Part shown: positions 51,594-63,260 of the stretch, piece after piece
Layout of the letters: each line of letters starts with the position of its first letter
Position numbering within the stretch: the stretch's first letter is position 1
Origin: Gracilariopsis chorda
Lineage: Eukaryota; Rhodophyta; Florideophyceae; Gracilariales; Gracilariaceae
Length of the DNA: 64,000 nucleotides
Assembly: GCA_003194525.1 (NCBI GenBank)
Contig: NBIV01000014.1
Coordinates: 372,001 to 436,000, forward strand
Direction: 5' to 3'
The notes under the pieces: model-generated
The model's input: the letters and a program-made list of their open reading frames with translations, nothing else
The model's database searches: none
Told to the model about the DNA's origin: nothing
Program-made: the position numbers and the translations under genes

Positions 51594-53353
51594 GTTTGGG
51601 CATGCCTACCGAAGCAGTACATCCAAACTGTTGACGAGCTGGCAAAGAAATCTCACATGCTGGCTATTTCGGAATAGGTTTGAGGGCCGGTGGATTTCTT
51701 GGTGTTGAGCCAAAGGTTGATGGATTGAAAGGACGGACCTGACGCAAAGTAATCTGTCGACCTTCTTTGACAGAACGCTCTTGTTCCGCCAAGCAGAAGC
51801 ACATGTGTTGCATCTGGGATGGGGTTTCGCTCAAAAGCATATTCGTACCTAACGTTCTTCAACAGAGAAATGCAGAACGGCCTTTCAAGTTCATGCCGAA
51901 CGCTGGGAATATGATATATCTCTACTTAGTCAGAGTCTTTTGCGGATTAGTATAGCGGAATTAGGGAGTACGGCCCATAAAAGCGCAATCATAGGCTTGT
52001 TAAAGCAATGTCATGAGTTTGTGGAGCTGGTTTTGAGCAGTCCCATTCAATTTAATGGGCGCACACTACCTAATTGAGACCATATGGTCGAGATATCTTT
52101 GAAAGAAAGGAGGGAAGAGACTTGCGTTGCCGCTCGAATGAAATTTGTGGTGCCTATTGATTTCTTGGACGTTCGACAGAGGATTCATTCTCACCTTACA
52201 AATGTCGAGCCGGTTGTCTCACTTACACGACATTGTCAGCACTTCTTTGTTACAAATGGCAGAACCTGAGTGCATACTGATAAGAAATAATTTTGCTTTT
52301 CTTCCAATCTTGTGATTGTGAATCCTTGAGGGCGTCAACTTGTCTTTCTACTCTGCACCTGCTTCTGCCGACCGCAATTCGTAAGCCCGTTGACCAAGAT
52401 GCTATGATACCTGGAAAGAAACGTGGAATACCTTGGGAGTACATTGCAGTCTAGGTCTATTGGACAAGACATCCTTTCTTGGGAGAGAGAGGATTTTCTC
52501 ACAAGGAAACTCTATCAATATGCCGTAAGCAGGCATATTGAACCCGCAATAAAGAAGAGGAAGAAGGAGAAAACATCAAACAAGCTGTGTAGTCTAGAAG
52601 GCTGGCAAATGCTGTTCAAATTTGAACTAGATAACGTATTCAGTTTGTAACAGAATTGGATTATAAGACGTTCTTGTCTCAAAAAGCTGGGTACCTCTTT
52701 CGATACAAGCAGCACGTTTATGGCGGACAACCGACAAAGATATGTATGTCACCACAGTTCTTAAACTGAGGTGCAAATTCGAAGAGCTAACTTCTACTCA
52801 TTGAGGCTCAATACTTATGTGTATCCGTTTGTTCACTTGTACAAAGACTTTGAACTCTTTCCTTTTACTGCTTCTCCTTCTCATCTTGGTCTCATTGGAA
52901 TGGCCTTCAATCCGGATGCAGTTTTATCCGTCGTAAAATCAAGTACCTTTTGTGTTCTGACTCAAAGAAGTGAATAGAAATCGCTGTCAAAGACTCCAAA
53001 GAATTGTTTCTTTCATTTTCATGCTACAGGCTTTAAATTTCGTCTTATGCAGGGTGACTTTATTTTACATACATCTTCCCTTATCTATTGTTTTTGCTGC
53101 CATAGCAATTTTGGATACTCTCCTCCAATCTATGCTCGGACCTACAGAGTTCCATCTGTTTTCTCAAACTTTCCTTTCAGATTCTCGCTTTTGGTAACCC
53201 GTACGATACAAGACATCCGGATATCTATTCTGCAGGCCAAGAGGTTTTCTAGTTGTTCCCACCGGTCCAGCCACCCCCGACAGAATTTCTCACAGCTATC
53301 GGCACTACGTTCATTACCCCCGGGAGAATGGCTTCTGTTATTCCATTGAACCT
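51594..53353. other. Intergenic with a possible LINE relic
   Basis: No gene. Around 52110-52220 a frame reads CVAARMKFVVPIDFLDVRQR, close to QVTVPIDMLDVRAAL of the LINE at 55915, so an old fragment of that family probably lies here. Confidence 0.4.
52110..52230 (+). mobile_element. Probable relic of the GAA-tail LINE family
   Basis: About 20 codons match the linker after RNase H in the copy at 55915-56699 (VPIDxLDVR). No tail or target duplication is visible. Confidence 0.35.
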
Positions 53354-54037
53354 TTAGCGGAAAGTTGGGGCAGTCACAAACATGGTTTTATCGCACTCTT
53401 CAGAGCTGTATCGAGTACCCTGCATGTATGGAGCACCATTCGTCATTGGGAACGGATTGGGGTCGTTATGTTTAGGTTTTGAAGCCCCAACGGGTTTAGC
53501 GCCTGATGAAGGAACCGGTTGCGGATCAACACGCGGCTTCTTTGCCAGGGGTGATGAGCTTTGCTCACTTGCTGGAGATTCGCCCTGCGATTCTGCTGGA
53601 TCGGGGGTCTTTCTTTTCATATTCAATGGGTTTGTTTCACTTTGCCTTTCATCTTGATTGTAGCCATAGCAAACTTTGAAGTTTTCCAGGAAGTCAAAGC
53701 TGAAAGCGAGGGGAGCGTATTGATTGATGAACTGCTGGATGATCTGAATTAGCTGCTGTGTAGATATATCCCCAGATGCCCACTTATGCTGGATCACACT
53801 CAAAAAAGCTTCTGTGTCAAACTTGATTTGGCCGGGCGGTTCAGAACCATGTTTTACGACGAGCATAACTGCGACGGCGAATTGAAAAGATTGAGAGATG
53901 ATATGTCGTTCAGAATGAACATCTTGGGGACCAGGGTCGCTCTCTTGACCGGGTGAGGATGAGTGGCCGCCGTTTGCAATTTCATGCGCGCTTACGAAAG
54001 TATGTGCGGAAATCACCGGCCGAGACTGTGCCAACAT
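53354..54037 (-). CDS. Hypothetical protein (227 aa)
   Basis: ATG at 54037 and a single uninterrupted frame. The middle (about residues 45-125) is a compact, mostly helical stretch with hydrophobic patches (SFQFAVAVMLVVKHG; LIQIIQQFINQYAPLAFSFD). The carboxy half is a low-complexity Pro/Ser/Lys region with a possible nuclear signal (KRKTPDPAES, LAKKPRVDPQ). I recognise no family. No signal peptide; the hydrophobic patches are too short and mixed for certain membrane helices. It has no long competing frame on the opposite strand, which supports coding. Confidence 0.55.
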   Translation of the reverse strand: MLAQSRPVISAHTFVSAHEIANGGHSSSPGQESDPGPQDVHSERHIISQSFQFAVAVMLVVKHGSEPPGQIKFDTEAFLSVIQHKWASGDISTQQLIQIIQQFINQYAPLAFSFDFLENFKVCYGYNQDERQSETNPLNMKRKTPDPAESQGESPASEQSSSPLAKKPRVDPQPVPSSGAKPVGASKPKHNDPNPFPMTNGAPYMQGTRYSSEECDKTMFVTAPTFR

Positions 54038-55898
54038 ATGCTAGTTGCGAGTTGGTTCTTGAGTCGGAACTGAATGAGAGGGAGCAGAGTGTGGTTGGTA
54101 CACTGGATGTTGCACGAATTTCTACTCTAGAATCGTGAAATTGCGTAGCTGAGTAGGTGCGATCAAGATGGCGCGTCAGGGGGATGCCTCACTTTGGTGG
54201 GTAGAGTCAAAGGTCAGTCTGAAGCGTGGTTGAGGGACAGATAGGGATGGAAAAGATTGTCAAAAGTGATTCTGAACTCTAACTGCTGGCGTCAGTCAGC
54301 CATGTGGCGGTTGTTCGTGGCGTCTTTTATACTTCAGTTCGGGGACGGGTCATTTGACACAGTACTATCGATTTCCGCTTAGGGGTCGGTTCGTTGGTTG
54401 GTAGGGGTTGCTATTCGATTTGCGTTTTGATAGAAGATTGGGGCAGGGTCAAGATTTGTAAGGTGGTGGTGGAGCGTGTGGTTGGTGATTTGATGCCGTT
54501 GGTTTCAAAGGTGGTTGAAATGAACAACAGCATGTAGAGGAAACAATCGTCCGGTCAAGGAAACTGGGGAAACTGCATAGGAGCAACGGGGTTTTATAAA
54601 GGTTATTGGGCGTCAAAGTTGTCGTAGCCCATCTGGAATCACGATGCTAAATCGCTTTGCGCTGGAGACCGTTGTGGTGAGGGACCACTGGTGAGGGACC
54701 ACTGCAAGGTACTGGCGAGTCCCGCTCAGGACACATGCAGTTCCGCCCGTCGAGGTGTGCCGACCTTCCGAAAAGGCTGTAAAACACTATAAAGTTACGC
54801 CGGATTCGAATAGATAATTAGCATTCTACTTGTAGAAAGCGAATACCGTTGCCTTGGAATTAGAGGCACGTGCCCGTAACCACACACATAAAGATTATTG
54901 GCTGGGTTGGTGGGTAATCCGAGTCCGAGGGATTACATTTTCCTAAAGTATCTGTGTTACTGTGCGAATTCGACGAGGGAAGCATATTGGACCTCGTTTG
55001 GAACAGAACGGACATTGCTTCCGAAGTGTTCGAAAAGACTGTGAAGTGCATGCTATAGCTACACCTGAAGCGATTTTCTTTCTAGAAGCAAGTGGCTTTC
55101 GACCTTGTATTAGCTTTGGATTAGAGTGATGATGCGGGTTTCCGATTACGCATTCGTGGAGAATTCCGGAATCTGTGAAAATATGGATATGTCTTGTGGG
55201 ACAGAGGCGAACTGTTTGGGAGATAGAAAAAAGAGAGTAGCCTTCTACCCTTGGCATTGAAGGCAACGAAAGTGGAGTGAAACCTAGCGAGCGCCAGAAC
55301 GGAGCGAATAATGAGCGAAATCATGGTCGGAGTACACATTAACGGTTTGGGTGTTGTGAATCATAACTGTAAAGGGAGGCTTCCCTGGTACGGTACCGTT
55401 GGCACCATATGATCGATGACGTGTCGCTCGGCCGTTCGAGATGCACAGACCTGAAGCATCGCTGGCACTCTTCTGGAAAGCGAGTTCACAAATGAATGAT
55501 CTTTGTCATACAGAGCTCCTAGCGCCGTGGTGGATCCAGATGCGTACAGACCGTCCCCATTGTTTTGAAGGTGCGCATTTTAGAGTGGAAACCGACTGAT
55601 GTTGATGTGAACCTCATTCCCATATTTCCAGGATGACAGTTAGACGTCAGCATGGAACGCGATGAACAAGATCAGCATACTCTCGTCTTCTGCAAACACA
55701 AGACTTCGTTCGTAGCACAAGATAGCCAATGTTTGTTGCACTCGTCTTGCCACAGCTGACGCCCTCGCACCTTTAGCGCCCTGCTCTGCGTATTAAAAGC
55801 CGTGTCACCACTAGGTCAACCCAGGAGGTGTGGAGCTTTAAACTGATTCTAATGGAGACCGGGGTTCAAGTGCATTTCCCGCTGCAATGCGATGCAAT
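54038..55898. other. Intergenic, no gene seen
   Basis: Upstream of the hypothetical gene. A GT-rich stretch at 54380-54500 and a duplicated GTGAGGGACCACT (about 54676 and 54691) are the only local features. Confidence 0.45.
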
Positions 55899-55914
55899 GT
55901 TGTTTCCATTGTAA

Positions 55915-56699
55915 GGCCAGACCGATTAGCGAATTCAAGCCTGCGGGGATTAACGTTTGTTCTTATACAGCTGAAATCATTGCCATGACTGCAGCGGTAA
56001 AAGTGCTAGCCGAAACCACAGGAGAAGTGATTCGAATATTTACGGACTCTCAGGCCATTGTTACAGCGTTACAGGGTAACATGAGACGTCAAGCAGGTCA
56101 TCTGCAACTTCTCGCGAACGCTGTCTATGATCTGAGTAACCGAAACGAACTATATATGTCTGTTGGATACCAAGTCACTGTGGGACGGCCCGCAACGAAC
56201 GTGTCGACAGTCTGGCAAAACATGGGCTTAGGCTGCCATTGCAAGAACAAGTAACAGTCCCGATTGATATGCTAGACGTTAGAGCAGCTCTTTCGTTGGC
56301 TATAAGAGGAAAACGACTTCTTCAACATCAACCTACGTTAGTCGTAGGCGAGAAGGATGCGCGAAAGGCCGAAGTAACGCTCGCACGATTCTACACCAAA
56401 CACGTTCCTACCTTGCATCCTGTGGCGACATTTCTTGAAAACAAAACGCTCAGATATGACTGTGGAACGAACGTGAAGAAAGACGTTGAGCATGTCGTTT
56501 ATCGATGCCCTCAGACAAATGGAGCCCGTAGAGAGTTGTTAGCTGGTCTCCCAAGGAAATGTAAGGAAAGTATACAGCAGTTAATCCGACATGAGCCACA
56601 GAAGTTCTTGGCCTTCCTGAAAAGAGAAAGCTTTTACTAAAAGCTCTCCTTCAGCTTAGTAATAGAAAGCTGTTGTCCACAATAAAGAAGAAGAAGAAG
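55915..56699 (+). mobile_element. 5'-truncated LINE copy (GAA-tail family) with target duplication
   Basis: GTTGTTTCCATTGTAA at 55899-55914 recurs at 56700-56715. The insert starts within RNase H (SYTAEIIAMTAAVKVL; RIFTDSQAIVTAL), passes one frameshift near 56110-56160 after which WIPSHCG and RNERVDSLAKHGL continue in another frame, then shows VTVPIDMLDVRAAL and the CCHC tail (CGTNVKKDVEHVVYRCP). It ends with a short 3' UTR and (GAA)n. It is related to, but distinct from, the GA-tail family and lacks room for the Tudor-like insert. Confidence 0.9.
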
Positions 56700-56715
56700 T
56701 TGTTTCCATTGTAAC

Positions 56716-58123
56716 GCGTTGGAGCGAGGCCCTGATAGTTCTGATGCATCTCAAGATAGAAGCAGCAATGGGCGCAACGGTTGGCAAAGCTTTGCGTTGT
56801 CATCTTAAAAGTACGTGAAGTGAAGTGCAAGTCTACCCATTCGCAGGCGATTGTATCAACAGCGATCACGGGGAAAGACATCAGAAAGAATTGCCGTAGC
56901 CGTTTACCACTATTACATGGAAAGCGTAGAGCTCGTTTCGCTTTCAATTGGTGTTTGTTGGCGGCGACGTTTGCTTCGGCGCAGGGTGGAGTAAAGAGTG
57001 TAAGTTTCAAAGGTACCAGAATCTCATCATGAACGCGGGTTCCCACCTGAGCAACCAAGTCTCAGCGTCCACTGGACTCTCGCCCTGCCACGACCTTGTC
57101 CCTCGCGGCCATTTTGTGCATGGTACTGGATGTAGAACACTCGATCAATATGTCCAAAGACACCAAATCACGAACTGAACCCGTTTTGCCCGTGCCATGC
57201 ATACTCAGCATCTTCACGCAAAGATGCGTTCGGGTTCGGCGGCTGTTTACCAGCATTGAACTTCCATGTTCAACGTGGAATCCAGTATTAAGCTCTTCGC
57301 TTTCCATACGGTCAAGCTTGTTGTTGACATTACTCGGCGCCTCTTCTGCGGTAGCTCGCAAAGCTCTTCATCTCGTCAGAGCTTTGTCTACTTCCTTCTG
57401 CATCTTCAATCAACTTTCCGAGATGCTGCTCTCTGTTCTGAACTACTTGAAGCTTGGCGTTTGTCTGTACCAGTTGGGCAGCCCAGAAAACCTTTTTTAC
57501 AGCGATGGCGGTCATCTAAGCAACATCTCTGTCCGTTGCCTCTTCTTGTGCCTCTTGCTCTTTCCGTTTGAGGCGAATACCGCGCAAACCCCACCATTCC
57601 TGCAATCATGGCCGCGACAGTAGGCACCACTGCCTTCAAGAGAAACTTCATCAAGAGATTTCGTTTTAGGTCCGGCAACCGAATTCTTCACATTGCATGG
57701 GGTTTTCGCATCGGAGAGGGAAGGCACATGGAGACAGAAACGAAGTTACCATCGCCCTTTTATACTACTCTGAACTACTTTGAATCTCCTCATCCTCCGT
57801 AATTGAACACGACTCACTCGTTAAATCTTTCGCTTCTAGGATATTCGGTGCTCACATTCCTTTGAATCACGTCTGTTGTTTCGAATGCAGGTTCTTGGGC
57901 GTCATACCTTCTTAAAATTTTTATGGAGCATTCAATCACACGTCGGGCGCATGAACACCCCGTAGTAGCTTCCTGACTTTCCCTGCGAGAGAAGGATTCA
58001 TATCAAAGATGCTTCTACCTGGACATGGAGGTGCAAGATCATGAAATGCGATATAAACGCGACACGATAGGAACAAAGTCCCATTTGGTGCCCAGCTGCA
58101 TTCCCGTTCGTGCTCACTCACGG
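56716..58123. other. Intergenic; unresolved minus-strand coding-like frames
   Basis: Between 57062 and 57730 several minus frames overlap end to end: a hydrophobic start (MKFLLKAVVPTVAAMIAGMV), a heptad-like stretch (LVQTNAKLQVVQNREQHLGK) and a hydrophilic tail. They could be exons of one small membrane-anchored coiled-coil protein, but I found no convincing splice sites. 57730-58123 is probably the TAPT1 3' flank. Confidence 0.3.
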
Positions 58124-59686
58124 CTACGCGTTCTTTGATATTAGATCGTATCGTTCCACTTGCATCAGTTTCTGTACCCACGTCGCGTCTCCTTCGGATG
58201 CATCTTCAACGCTACTTCGGGAATCTCGAGTTCTTCGCCACGAGTGGCCGATCAAGGATATACTCACAGCAGTCTTGATTGCAACCAAACTCGACCAAAG
58301 CGCAAGCATTCCGACTTTCGGTAAGCCAAGGAAAGGTCCTATAGACATCCGTGTGAATAGTGCTGCCAAAGGTAGACAAACAAAGCCGATCCTTTTTGAT
58401 ATACCGCTGCCACCTATACTGCGTACCACGGATTGTGATTTTGACCGCGCTATGTCGTCACATATTACTAGTACAAACTGTCGATATACATTAGGCGAAA
58501 TGCGATTAAACTTTGTAACGAATGCGTGTTTGACCCAGTCCACAATAACCTCGCAAACAACAATTACGAAGAAGGTCGTGAACAGCTTCTCATCAGCATT
58601 AGTAACGATGAGCATGACAACGAGGAATACGCATAATTGGAATCTTTCTACAGCGTCAGAACATGCGATCTGGAATAGGTTTTGCACCTTAAAGCTCTTG
58701 AAGACTGCACCTTTGAGCTCAACAAAGTTGTTGGATACCAGCAATGTAAGGAGTGCGTTGTTTTGGGTGTTGATTGCAACATTGAGAGTGACAACCCATG
58801 TTAGTAAAAGGGTAGCATGTATCATGATGTAGATAAGCGCGAATGTGTAGTCAAACGCCACTCTACTTACAAGAACGAGTCCTTGCAAAGCACGGGCCCG
58901 GATCGCACTTGAGTTTGTATCTGTGTGTTGCCGGGTATAAAATTGGACGGCTGACGCGGTTGTCCACCCGAGACTATCCAGAATGTCGACGCCAAATGAG
59001 GAACATAATCGATCGAAGATCTCAATCACATTGAACACAACGTACAACTTGATTACGGACTGACCGCGAATATTGTGGTATATCCAACTGATATCAAAGA
59101 ATCGTAAAGACAAAGATGTGATGATGAGCAACGTAAGGTGTAAGGTGTCCACAGCCCAAGTGATACAGCAGGTTCGATACTGAGACGAACTCGATGTAGG
59201 GCGTGCTTTCTTAAACGAGTATGGATTGAAAAGGCGAATAAACGACAGAACGACTCGCAGGGGCAGGTATGTGAAGAGGGTTAAGAATTCGTCGAGACAT
59301 ATGACTTGACCAAGTGTGATTAGACGTTCAAGACGCATGGGGACCTGTATGAGGTTGTATACTCCCCGACGCTTTGTGGCAACGCTAAGCGCATCTTCCA
59401 AGCCATCTGATGTGTTCCCATTGTCAATTCCAAGAAGATTTCGCGCGAGAAACAAAACAGGACTAGCTGTGTACGAAGGGTGCTCCGCAGAGGGGGACGA
59501 GCATGCTGGTGGTAGAGGAGAATGCAGCGCTGAGTCCGTACTATGTCTGCGAATAATCTGAGTACGGCGATGGATTGGTTCCGAGTTTGGGGGGTTGTGG
59601 GTCTTGAAATTCGGAGATGCCGGTGAGTCAGGCCTTTCAGGAGTCCCTGGTGATGTAGAGATCTCGCTTTCTTGTGACGACGTCAT
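58124..59686 (-). CDS. TAPT1/Emp65-family multi-pass membrane protein (520 aa)
   Basis: ATG at 59686, single exon. The first 110 residues are Ser/Pro-rich and disordered. The rest holds several hydrophobic segments and the family's recognisable blocks: FLTLFTYLPLRVVLSFIRLF, NVIEIFDRLCSSFGVDILDS, NNFVELKGAVFKSF and VDWVKHAFVTKFNRISPNVY. Members reside in the ER membrane (yeast Emp65, which works with Slp1 in guarding soluble ER proteins; animal TAPT1 in secretory and ciliary roles). The length is typical or slightly short. It is transcribed away from the Sey1/RHD3-like gene, with 681 bp between them. Confidence 0.9.
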   Translation of the reverse strand: MTSSQESEISTSPGTPERPDSPASPNFKTHNPPNSEPIHRRTQIIRRHSTDSALHSPLPPACSSPSAEHPSYTASPVLFLARNLLGIDNGNTSDGLEDALSVATKRRGVYNLIQVPMRLERLITLGQVICLDEFLTLFTYLPLRVVLSFIRLFNPYSFKKARPTSSSSQYRTCCITWAVDTLHLTLLIITSLSLRFFDISWIYHNIRGQSVIKLYVVFNVIEIFDRLCSSFGVDILDSLGWTTASAVQFYTRQHTDTNSSAIRARALQGLVLVSRVAFDYTFALIYIMIHATLLLTWVVTLNVAINTQNNALLTLLVSNNFVELKGAVFKSFKVQNLFQIACSDAVERFQLCVFLVVMLIVTNADEKLFTTFFVIVVCEVIVDWVKHAFVTKFNRISPNVYRQFVLVICDDIARSKSQSVVRSIGGSGISKRIGFVCLPLAALFTRMSIGPFLGLPKVGMLALWSSLVAIKTAVSISLIGHSWRRTRDSRSSVEDASEGDATWVQKLMQVERYDLISKNA

Positions 59687-60367
59687 CGCTTGTGTTGAAT
59701 GTATTCTGCGTTATGTTGATATCGGGAGCTTCTGGCTGAACTCAGGTTGTACTGCAAGGTGTCGGAACCTATTGAATATGATGTGGAGCCCGAATGGAGA
59801 AGGCCACCCTGCTGAGGAATAAACGAGAAGCAAGGGGTTGCGAAAGCAAGACCTACTAGATGCTCCTCTTCTTCAGCAGATGCAGTGGTAAAGGGTTAGC
59901 TTGAACTGTGAGGGAATATCTGAGAAGCTCGGTCTGCCACTCAAAGCCCGAGCCATTGGAAGCGGAGCATAACGGCTGATGGTAACGTGTTTTTCCCGGT
60001 TTCTTTACTTGCGAAGAGCAATTCTGGACTCAGCCGTACGCACCCTTGGTAATAAGGGTACAGATGTACGAAACGAACACTTTGGGGACAAACAAGTTTG
60101 CTGCAACGGAGCGGCAGCATGAAGCGCAGCGTTTGACGGTGCATCATAGACAGTTCCAAACATTGATATTTTGGGATTTTGATCTTTATGAACTTTGATC
60201 TGTGTAGTTCAGAAGCTCGTCTCCAAGGGCAAGCGCTCGGCGAAGCCAAGATCTCAGGCAAGCCGAACCTTATCTCGCAGTGTCGTTCCTCCAGTTATTG
60301 GCTCCTGGCATCTGCTCATAGGTGGTGACCAGCGGACCTAGATTGCCGCTGCTAGTCGAAGTCGAAA
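59687..60367. other. Divergent promoter region between TAPT1 and Sey1/RHD3-like genes
   Basis: 681 bp, no ORF of note and no clear TATA box on either side. Confidence 0.5.
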
Positions 60368-62026
60368 ATGTCTGCCTGCCAGTTAATTGACGCGAACGGC
60401 AACTTCGTCAACTCGCTACCTGGTGCGCAAGGAAACACGTCTTCGCACTACACGACAATTGCTGTCGTAGGTTGCCAATCCGGAGGCAAATCAACCCTTC
60501 TCAACCACGCTTTTCAAACACAATTCCCTGTTCTTGATGCTCCAAGAAGCGGAAGGCGACGCACTACTTTAGGGGTCTGGAGTGCTTTACACACCGGACC
60601 GCATCTCCAAGTAATTCTTGATGTTGAAGGCACCGATTCTCGTGAACGAGGGGAAGGCGCTAAGTCTTTCGAAAGCCGCACGACTCTTTTTGCGCTTGCT
60701 TTGGCAGATGTTGTTATTGTCAACATGTGGGCCCATGATGTGGGGCGGTATTCAGCAGCTAACTACGACTTGTTCGAAACGGTTTTCGCTCACTCCGTTG
60801 CCCTTCGCCGAAGCTCGAGTATGATGAAGCAACGTCCTGTGCGTGTTATTATTGTCGTGCGAGACCACGATAGCGAGTCCAATGTGGCGGATATACGCCG
60901 GGTGCTCATGGGCGATCTTCAGAATATATGGGACTCACTTAAAATTCGATCCTTCGAGATGTCTTCCCTTTTTGACATGGAGGTTGTGGCCTTACCTCAC
61001 ATGGTTTATGCACCCGATGACTTTGAGCGTGAAGTGAAGAAGTTGGCGGAGAATATAACAAAGGGCAATAGACGACGCGAAGCTGCAATGGTTCCACTCG
61101 AGGGATTTGATGCCCTTGCACAAACAGTTTGGTCTGGCATTTGCCGTAGTACCGGCGGTGACGGAGAAGATGCTGAGTTTACACTTGATCTGCCGCGACA
61201 TGCAGCTTTGGCGGCTCACTTTAAAGTTGGTGAGATAGTCATGTCCATATTTGACGGAGTCGTGGGCATGAAGATAGAAGAGCTTCGTGCTGAGATAGAA
61301 GCCGAGTGGCGACGGCCAGTTCGAGACTATACCGTCCGAGTAGATGCCGTTGTGAACGAAGCTTTCCAGTCATTTGATAAGGCTACCGTATCGTACAAGG
61401 GTGCAGCTGCAGCGGAAGCCGTCCAAACGAGGAGAACAGAACTGGGCGTTGATTTATTTTCTCGCATTTCTGTCTTGCGTGATCGCTACCTGGCTGTTTG
61501 TCGGGATTTCTGTATGAACGGTTTCGAGGATGAGTTCAGGCCCATGCTCGGAGGCACCAATGGATTTGAGAGGAATGCGCGAAGAGTGGCAAATTCTTTT
61601 ATTGCGAAGTATAAGGCTTTTGCACAGGGTGCAGGACTCCCTTCAGTACTGAAAGAGTATGAAGACATGCAGGAAGCGAAAGAAGAAGAAGACATTGATT
61701 TTCTGGCTGTCGAACGCGATTATGATCCCCTTGACGCAGAGTACGGTCTTATCGATTCTGATGATGAGGATGAGTACTCTTGTGAAAGATTTAAACGAGA
61801 TGTTATGCGCATGGTGGAAGAAAGGAAACAACTGGGAGAATTAATGCTTCCTGGCAATGGTGTCCCTCTCAACCTCGGTCCGAAACGCGAACCATGGTGG
61901 AAAGGACTACTCATCCGTGCGGCAATTCTCTTCATCAATTACCTGCAAGCAACTCAAGGGCAGAGAGCCGCTCTTAACTTACATCGAAAGCACGAAAGAG
62001 AGTTTCCGCCTGGCCCTACATTCTAA
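60368..62026 (+). CDS. Sey1/RHD3-family dynamin-like GTPase, short form (552 aa)
   Basis: ATG at 60368, single exon. This ER membrane GTPase (Sey1 in yeast, RHD3 in plants, atlastin counterpart) fuses ER tubules. The GTPase part is complete: P-loop GCQSGGKST (35-43), switch Thr at 66-67, DVEGTDSRERGEG (85-97), RD at 165-166, plus family blocks SRTTLFALALADVVIVNMWA and HDVGRYSAANYDLFETVF. The helical-bundle part is much reduced: known members are about 750-850 residues. Near the end a single short hydrophobic stretch (WWKGLLIRAAILFINYL, about 510-526) stands where two membrane helices are expected. The carboxy tail is basic. It could be a membrane-hugging variant, or an intron might hide further sequence; no frame supports the latter. 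Confidence 0.88.
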   Translation: MSACQLIDANGNFVNSLPGAQGNTSSHYTTIAVVGCQSGGKSTLLNHAFQTQFPVLDAPRSGRRRTTLGVWSALHTGPHLQVILDVEGTDSRERGEGAKSFESRTTLFALALADVVIVNMWAHDVGRYSAANYDLFETVFAHSVALRRSSSMMKQRPVRVIIVVRDHDSESNVADIRRVLMGDLQNIWDSLKIRSFEMSSLFDMEVVALPHMVYAPDDFEREVKKLAENITKGNRRREAAMVPLEGFDALAQTVWSGICRSTGGDGEDAEFTLDLPRHAALAAHFKVGEIVMSIFDGVVGMKIEELRAEIEAEWRRPVRDYTVRVDAVVNEAFQSFDKATVSYKGAAAAEAVQTRRTELGVDLFSRISVLRDRYLAVCRDFCMNGFEDEFRPMLGGTNGFERNARRVANSFIAKYKAFAQGAGLPSVLKEYEDMQEAKEEEDIDFLAVERDYDPLDAEYGLIDSDDEDEYSCERFKRDVMRMVEERKQLGELMLPGNGVPLNLGPKREPWWKGLLIRAAILFINYLQATQGQRAALNLHRKHEREFPPGPTF

Positions 62027-62300
62027 GTATCATTGTCTTTCATGTGGCAACCGTGACAACCGGTTCTTGGAAATAATGGTAGATGTAATTACGCGCAGGG
62101 TTCTATCTCGGTTTTGACTGGAGAAAGACGATGTTTACCGTCTATAATCACCGTAAAGTTCTTAACTCGCTTCTTCTAAAGGTCATGTTTGCTGGAAGTG
62201 ATAACTGTGGATGGGTGACCAAATCAGTGTGAGAGCTCAAGTCATACTTGAGTATTTAACGTGCTCAGCAGGTTCAACGGCCTGAAAAGGTGGACTGTGT

Positions 62301-63065
62301 TTATTGAGAACTGAAGCGAGGACGTTTCTTCGAGTGGTCAATTGTTTGTCGTCGTGGTTCAATTTCTGAATCATGAGCTCTCTTTCCGTTCAGTTCCAAA
62401 CGTGTGGTCCTACTATCTATCGTAACGCCGTTGCCGCCATTATCTTCAGACTCAGCACCATGCTGAGCTCCGTTTGCTATCAAAACGCGATCGTTTGCCG
62501 TAGAGCGAAGTCTTTTGGTTGGAGGCGGCTTCTTCTGATTATCGAGCTTTGCTCCCAATCCGAGCCTACTCGGTCTCGGCACAGGAGCTTTATGCTTTTC
62601 TTCTGCGCTTTTCTTCCCACTCCACCCCATCGCCTTCAACATCATTTCACCAAACCCATCCACAGGACGCTGATCATACCCCGCACCGTCCGCACCTTCA
62701 GCGCACTTGGAAAGGTCATATTGAAAAAGCACATTGTCCCGTTGGTCGCGATTTGTTGAGGAAGATAATTGTGCTTCTTTCCTCCTCTCAACGAGCCGCG
62801 CGATTTGCGAGGTTTTTGGGCGCGTTGTGTTTTCTTGCGCTTCAGCTTGTTGCTCTGCTTTCACTGAGGTCGATTGGTTGTTTTCGGTTTTAGGCGCTGG
62901 CGTGGAGACTGTGGTGATTTTGCGCGGTCGGGATGCATCTGTGGAGGCGTCGGAATCATGTTCTGAGGCGAAAGCTGACGGCTGCTTTTTGAGGGGTGGG
63001 AGTGTGTTTGCGCGGGCTTTCTTCCTCCGAGCTGCTGTTCTTTTAATATTAATCTGGAAGTTCAT
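62301..63065 (-). CDS. Spp2/GPKOW-like G-patch splicing factor (254 aa)
   Basis: ATG at 63065, single exon. Residues 131-172 match the Spp2-type G-patch: RPVDGFGEMMLKAMGW followed, after a short linker, by PRPSRLGLGAK. Flanks are basic and Ser/Lys-rich (RTAARRKKARAN at the start, KKRPRFSSQ at the end), suited to a nuclear protein. In yeast Spp2 brings and activates the DEAH ATPase Prp2 at the spliceosome before the first catalytic step; a G-patch helicase cofactor role is inferred here. It converges with the Sey1/RHD3-like gene (274-bp gap) and lies 195 bp downstream of the Pop5-like gene on the same strand. Confidence 0.75.
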   Translation of the reverse strand: MNFQINIKRTAARRKKARANTLPPLKKQPSAFASEHDSDASTDASRPRKITTVSTPAPKTENNQSTSVKAEQQAEAQENTTRPKTSQIARLVERRKEAQLSSSTNRDQRDNVLFQYDLSKCAEGADGAGYDQRPVDGFGEMMLKAMGWSGKKSAEEKHKAPVPRPSRLGLGAKLDNQKKPPPTKRLRSTANDRVLIANGAQHGAESEDNGGNGVTIDSRTTRLELNGKRAHDSEIEPRRQTIDHSKKRPRFSSQ

Positions 63066-63260
63066 GGTTTGCGAAGTGACGCTGCTCGCCTTGTGAAGCT
63101 TGACTCAACGCATAAGTCTGTTGCACTCGAAATTGCACGGTATATCCTAACGGGCGAAGCGGTTTCGATGCGAACCGATGCCATGCGGCGCTCCAGCTTG
63201 ACCGTCACATAAGTATGCAAAAGAGGAAAAAATTGAAAAGCCGCTGTGAATGAGACATCT

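Noticed and set aside
57096-57623. 175-codon plus-strand frame
   Set aside because: Begins at a non-ATG codon and lies opposite minus frames with more protein-like composition. Neither strand could be resolved.
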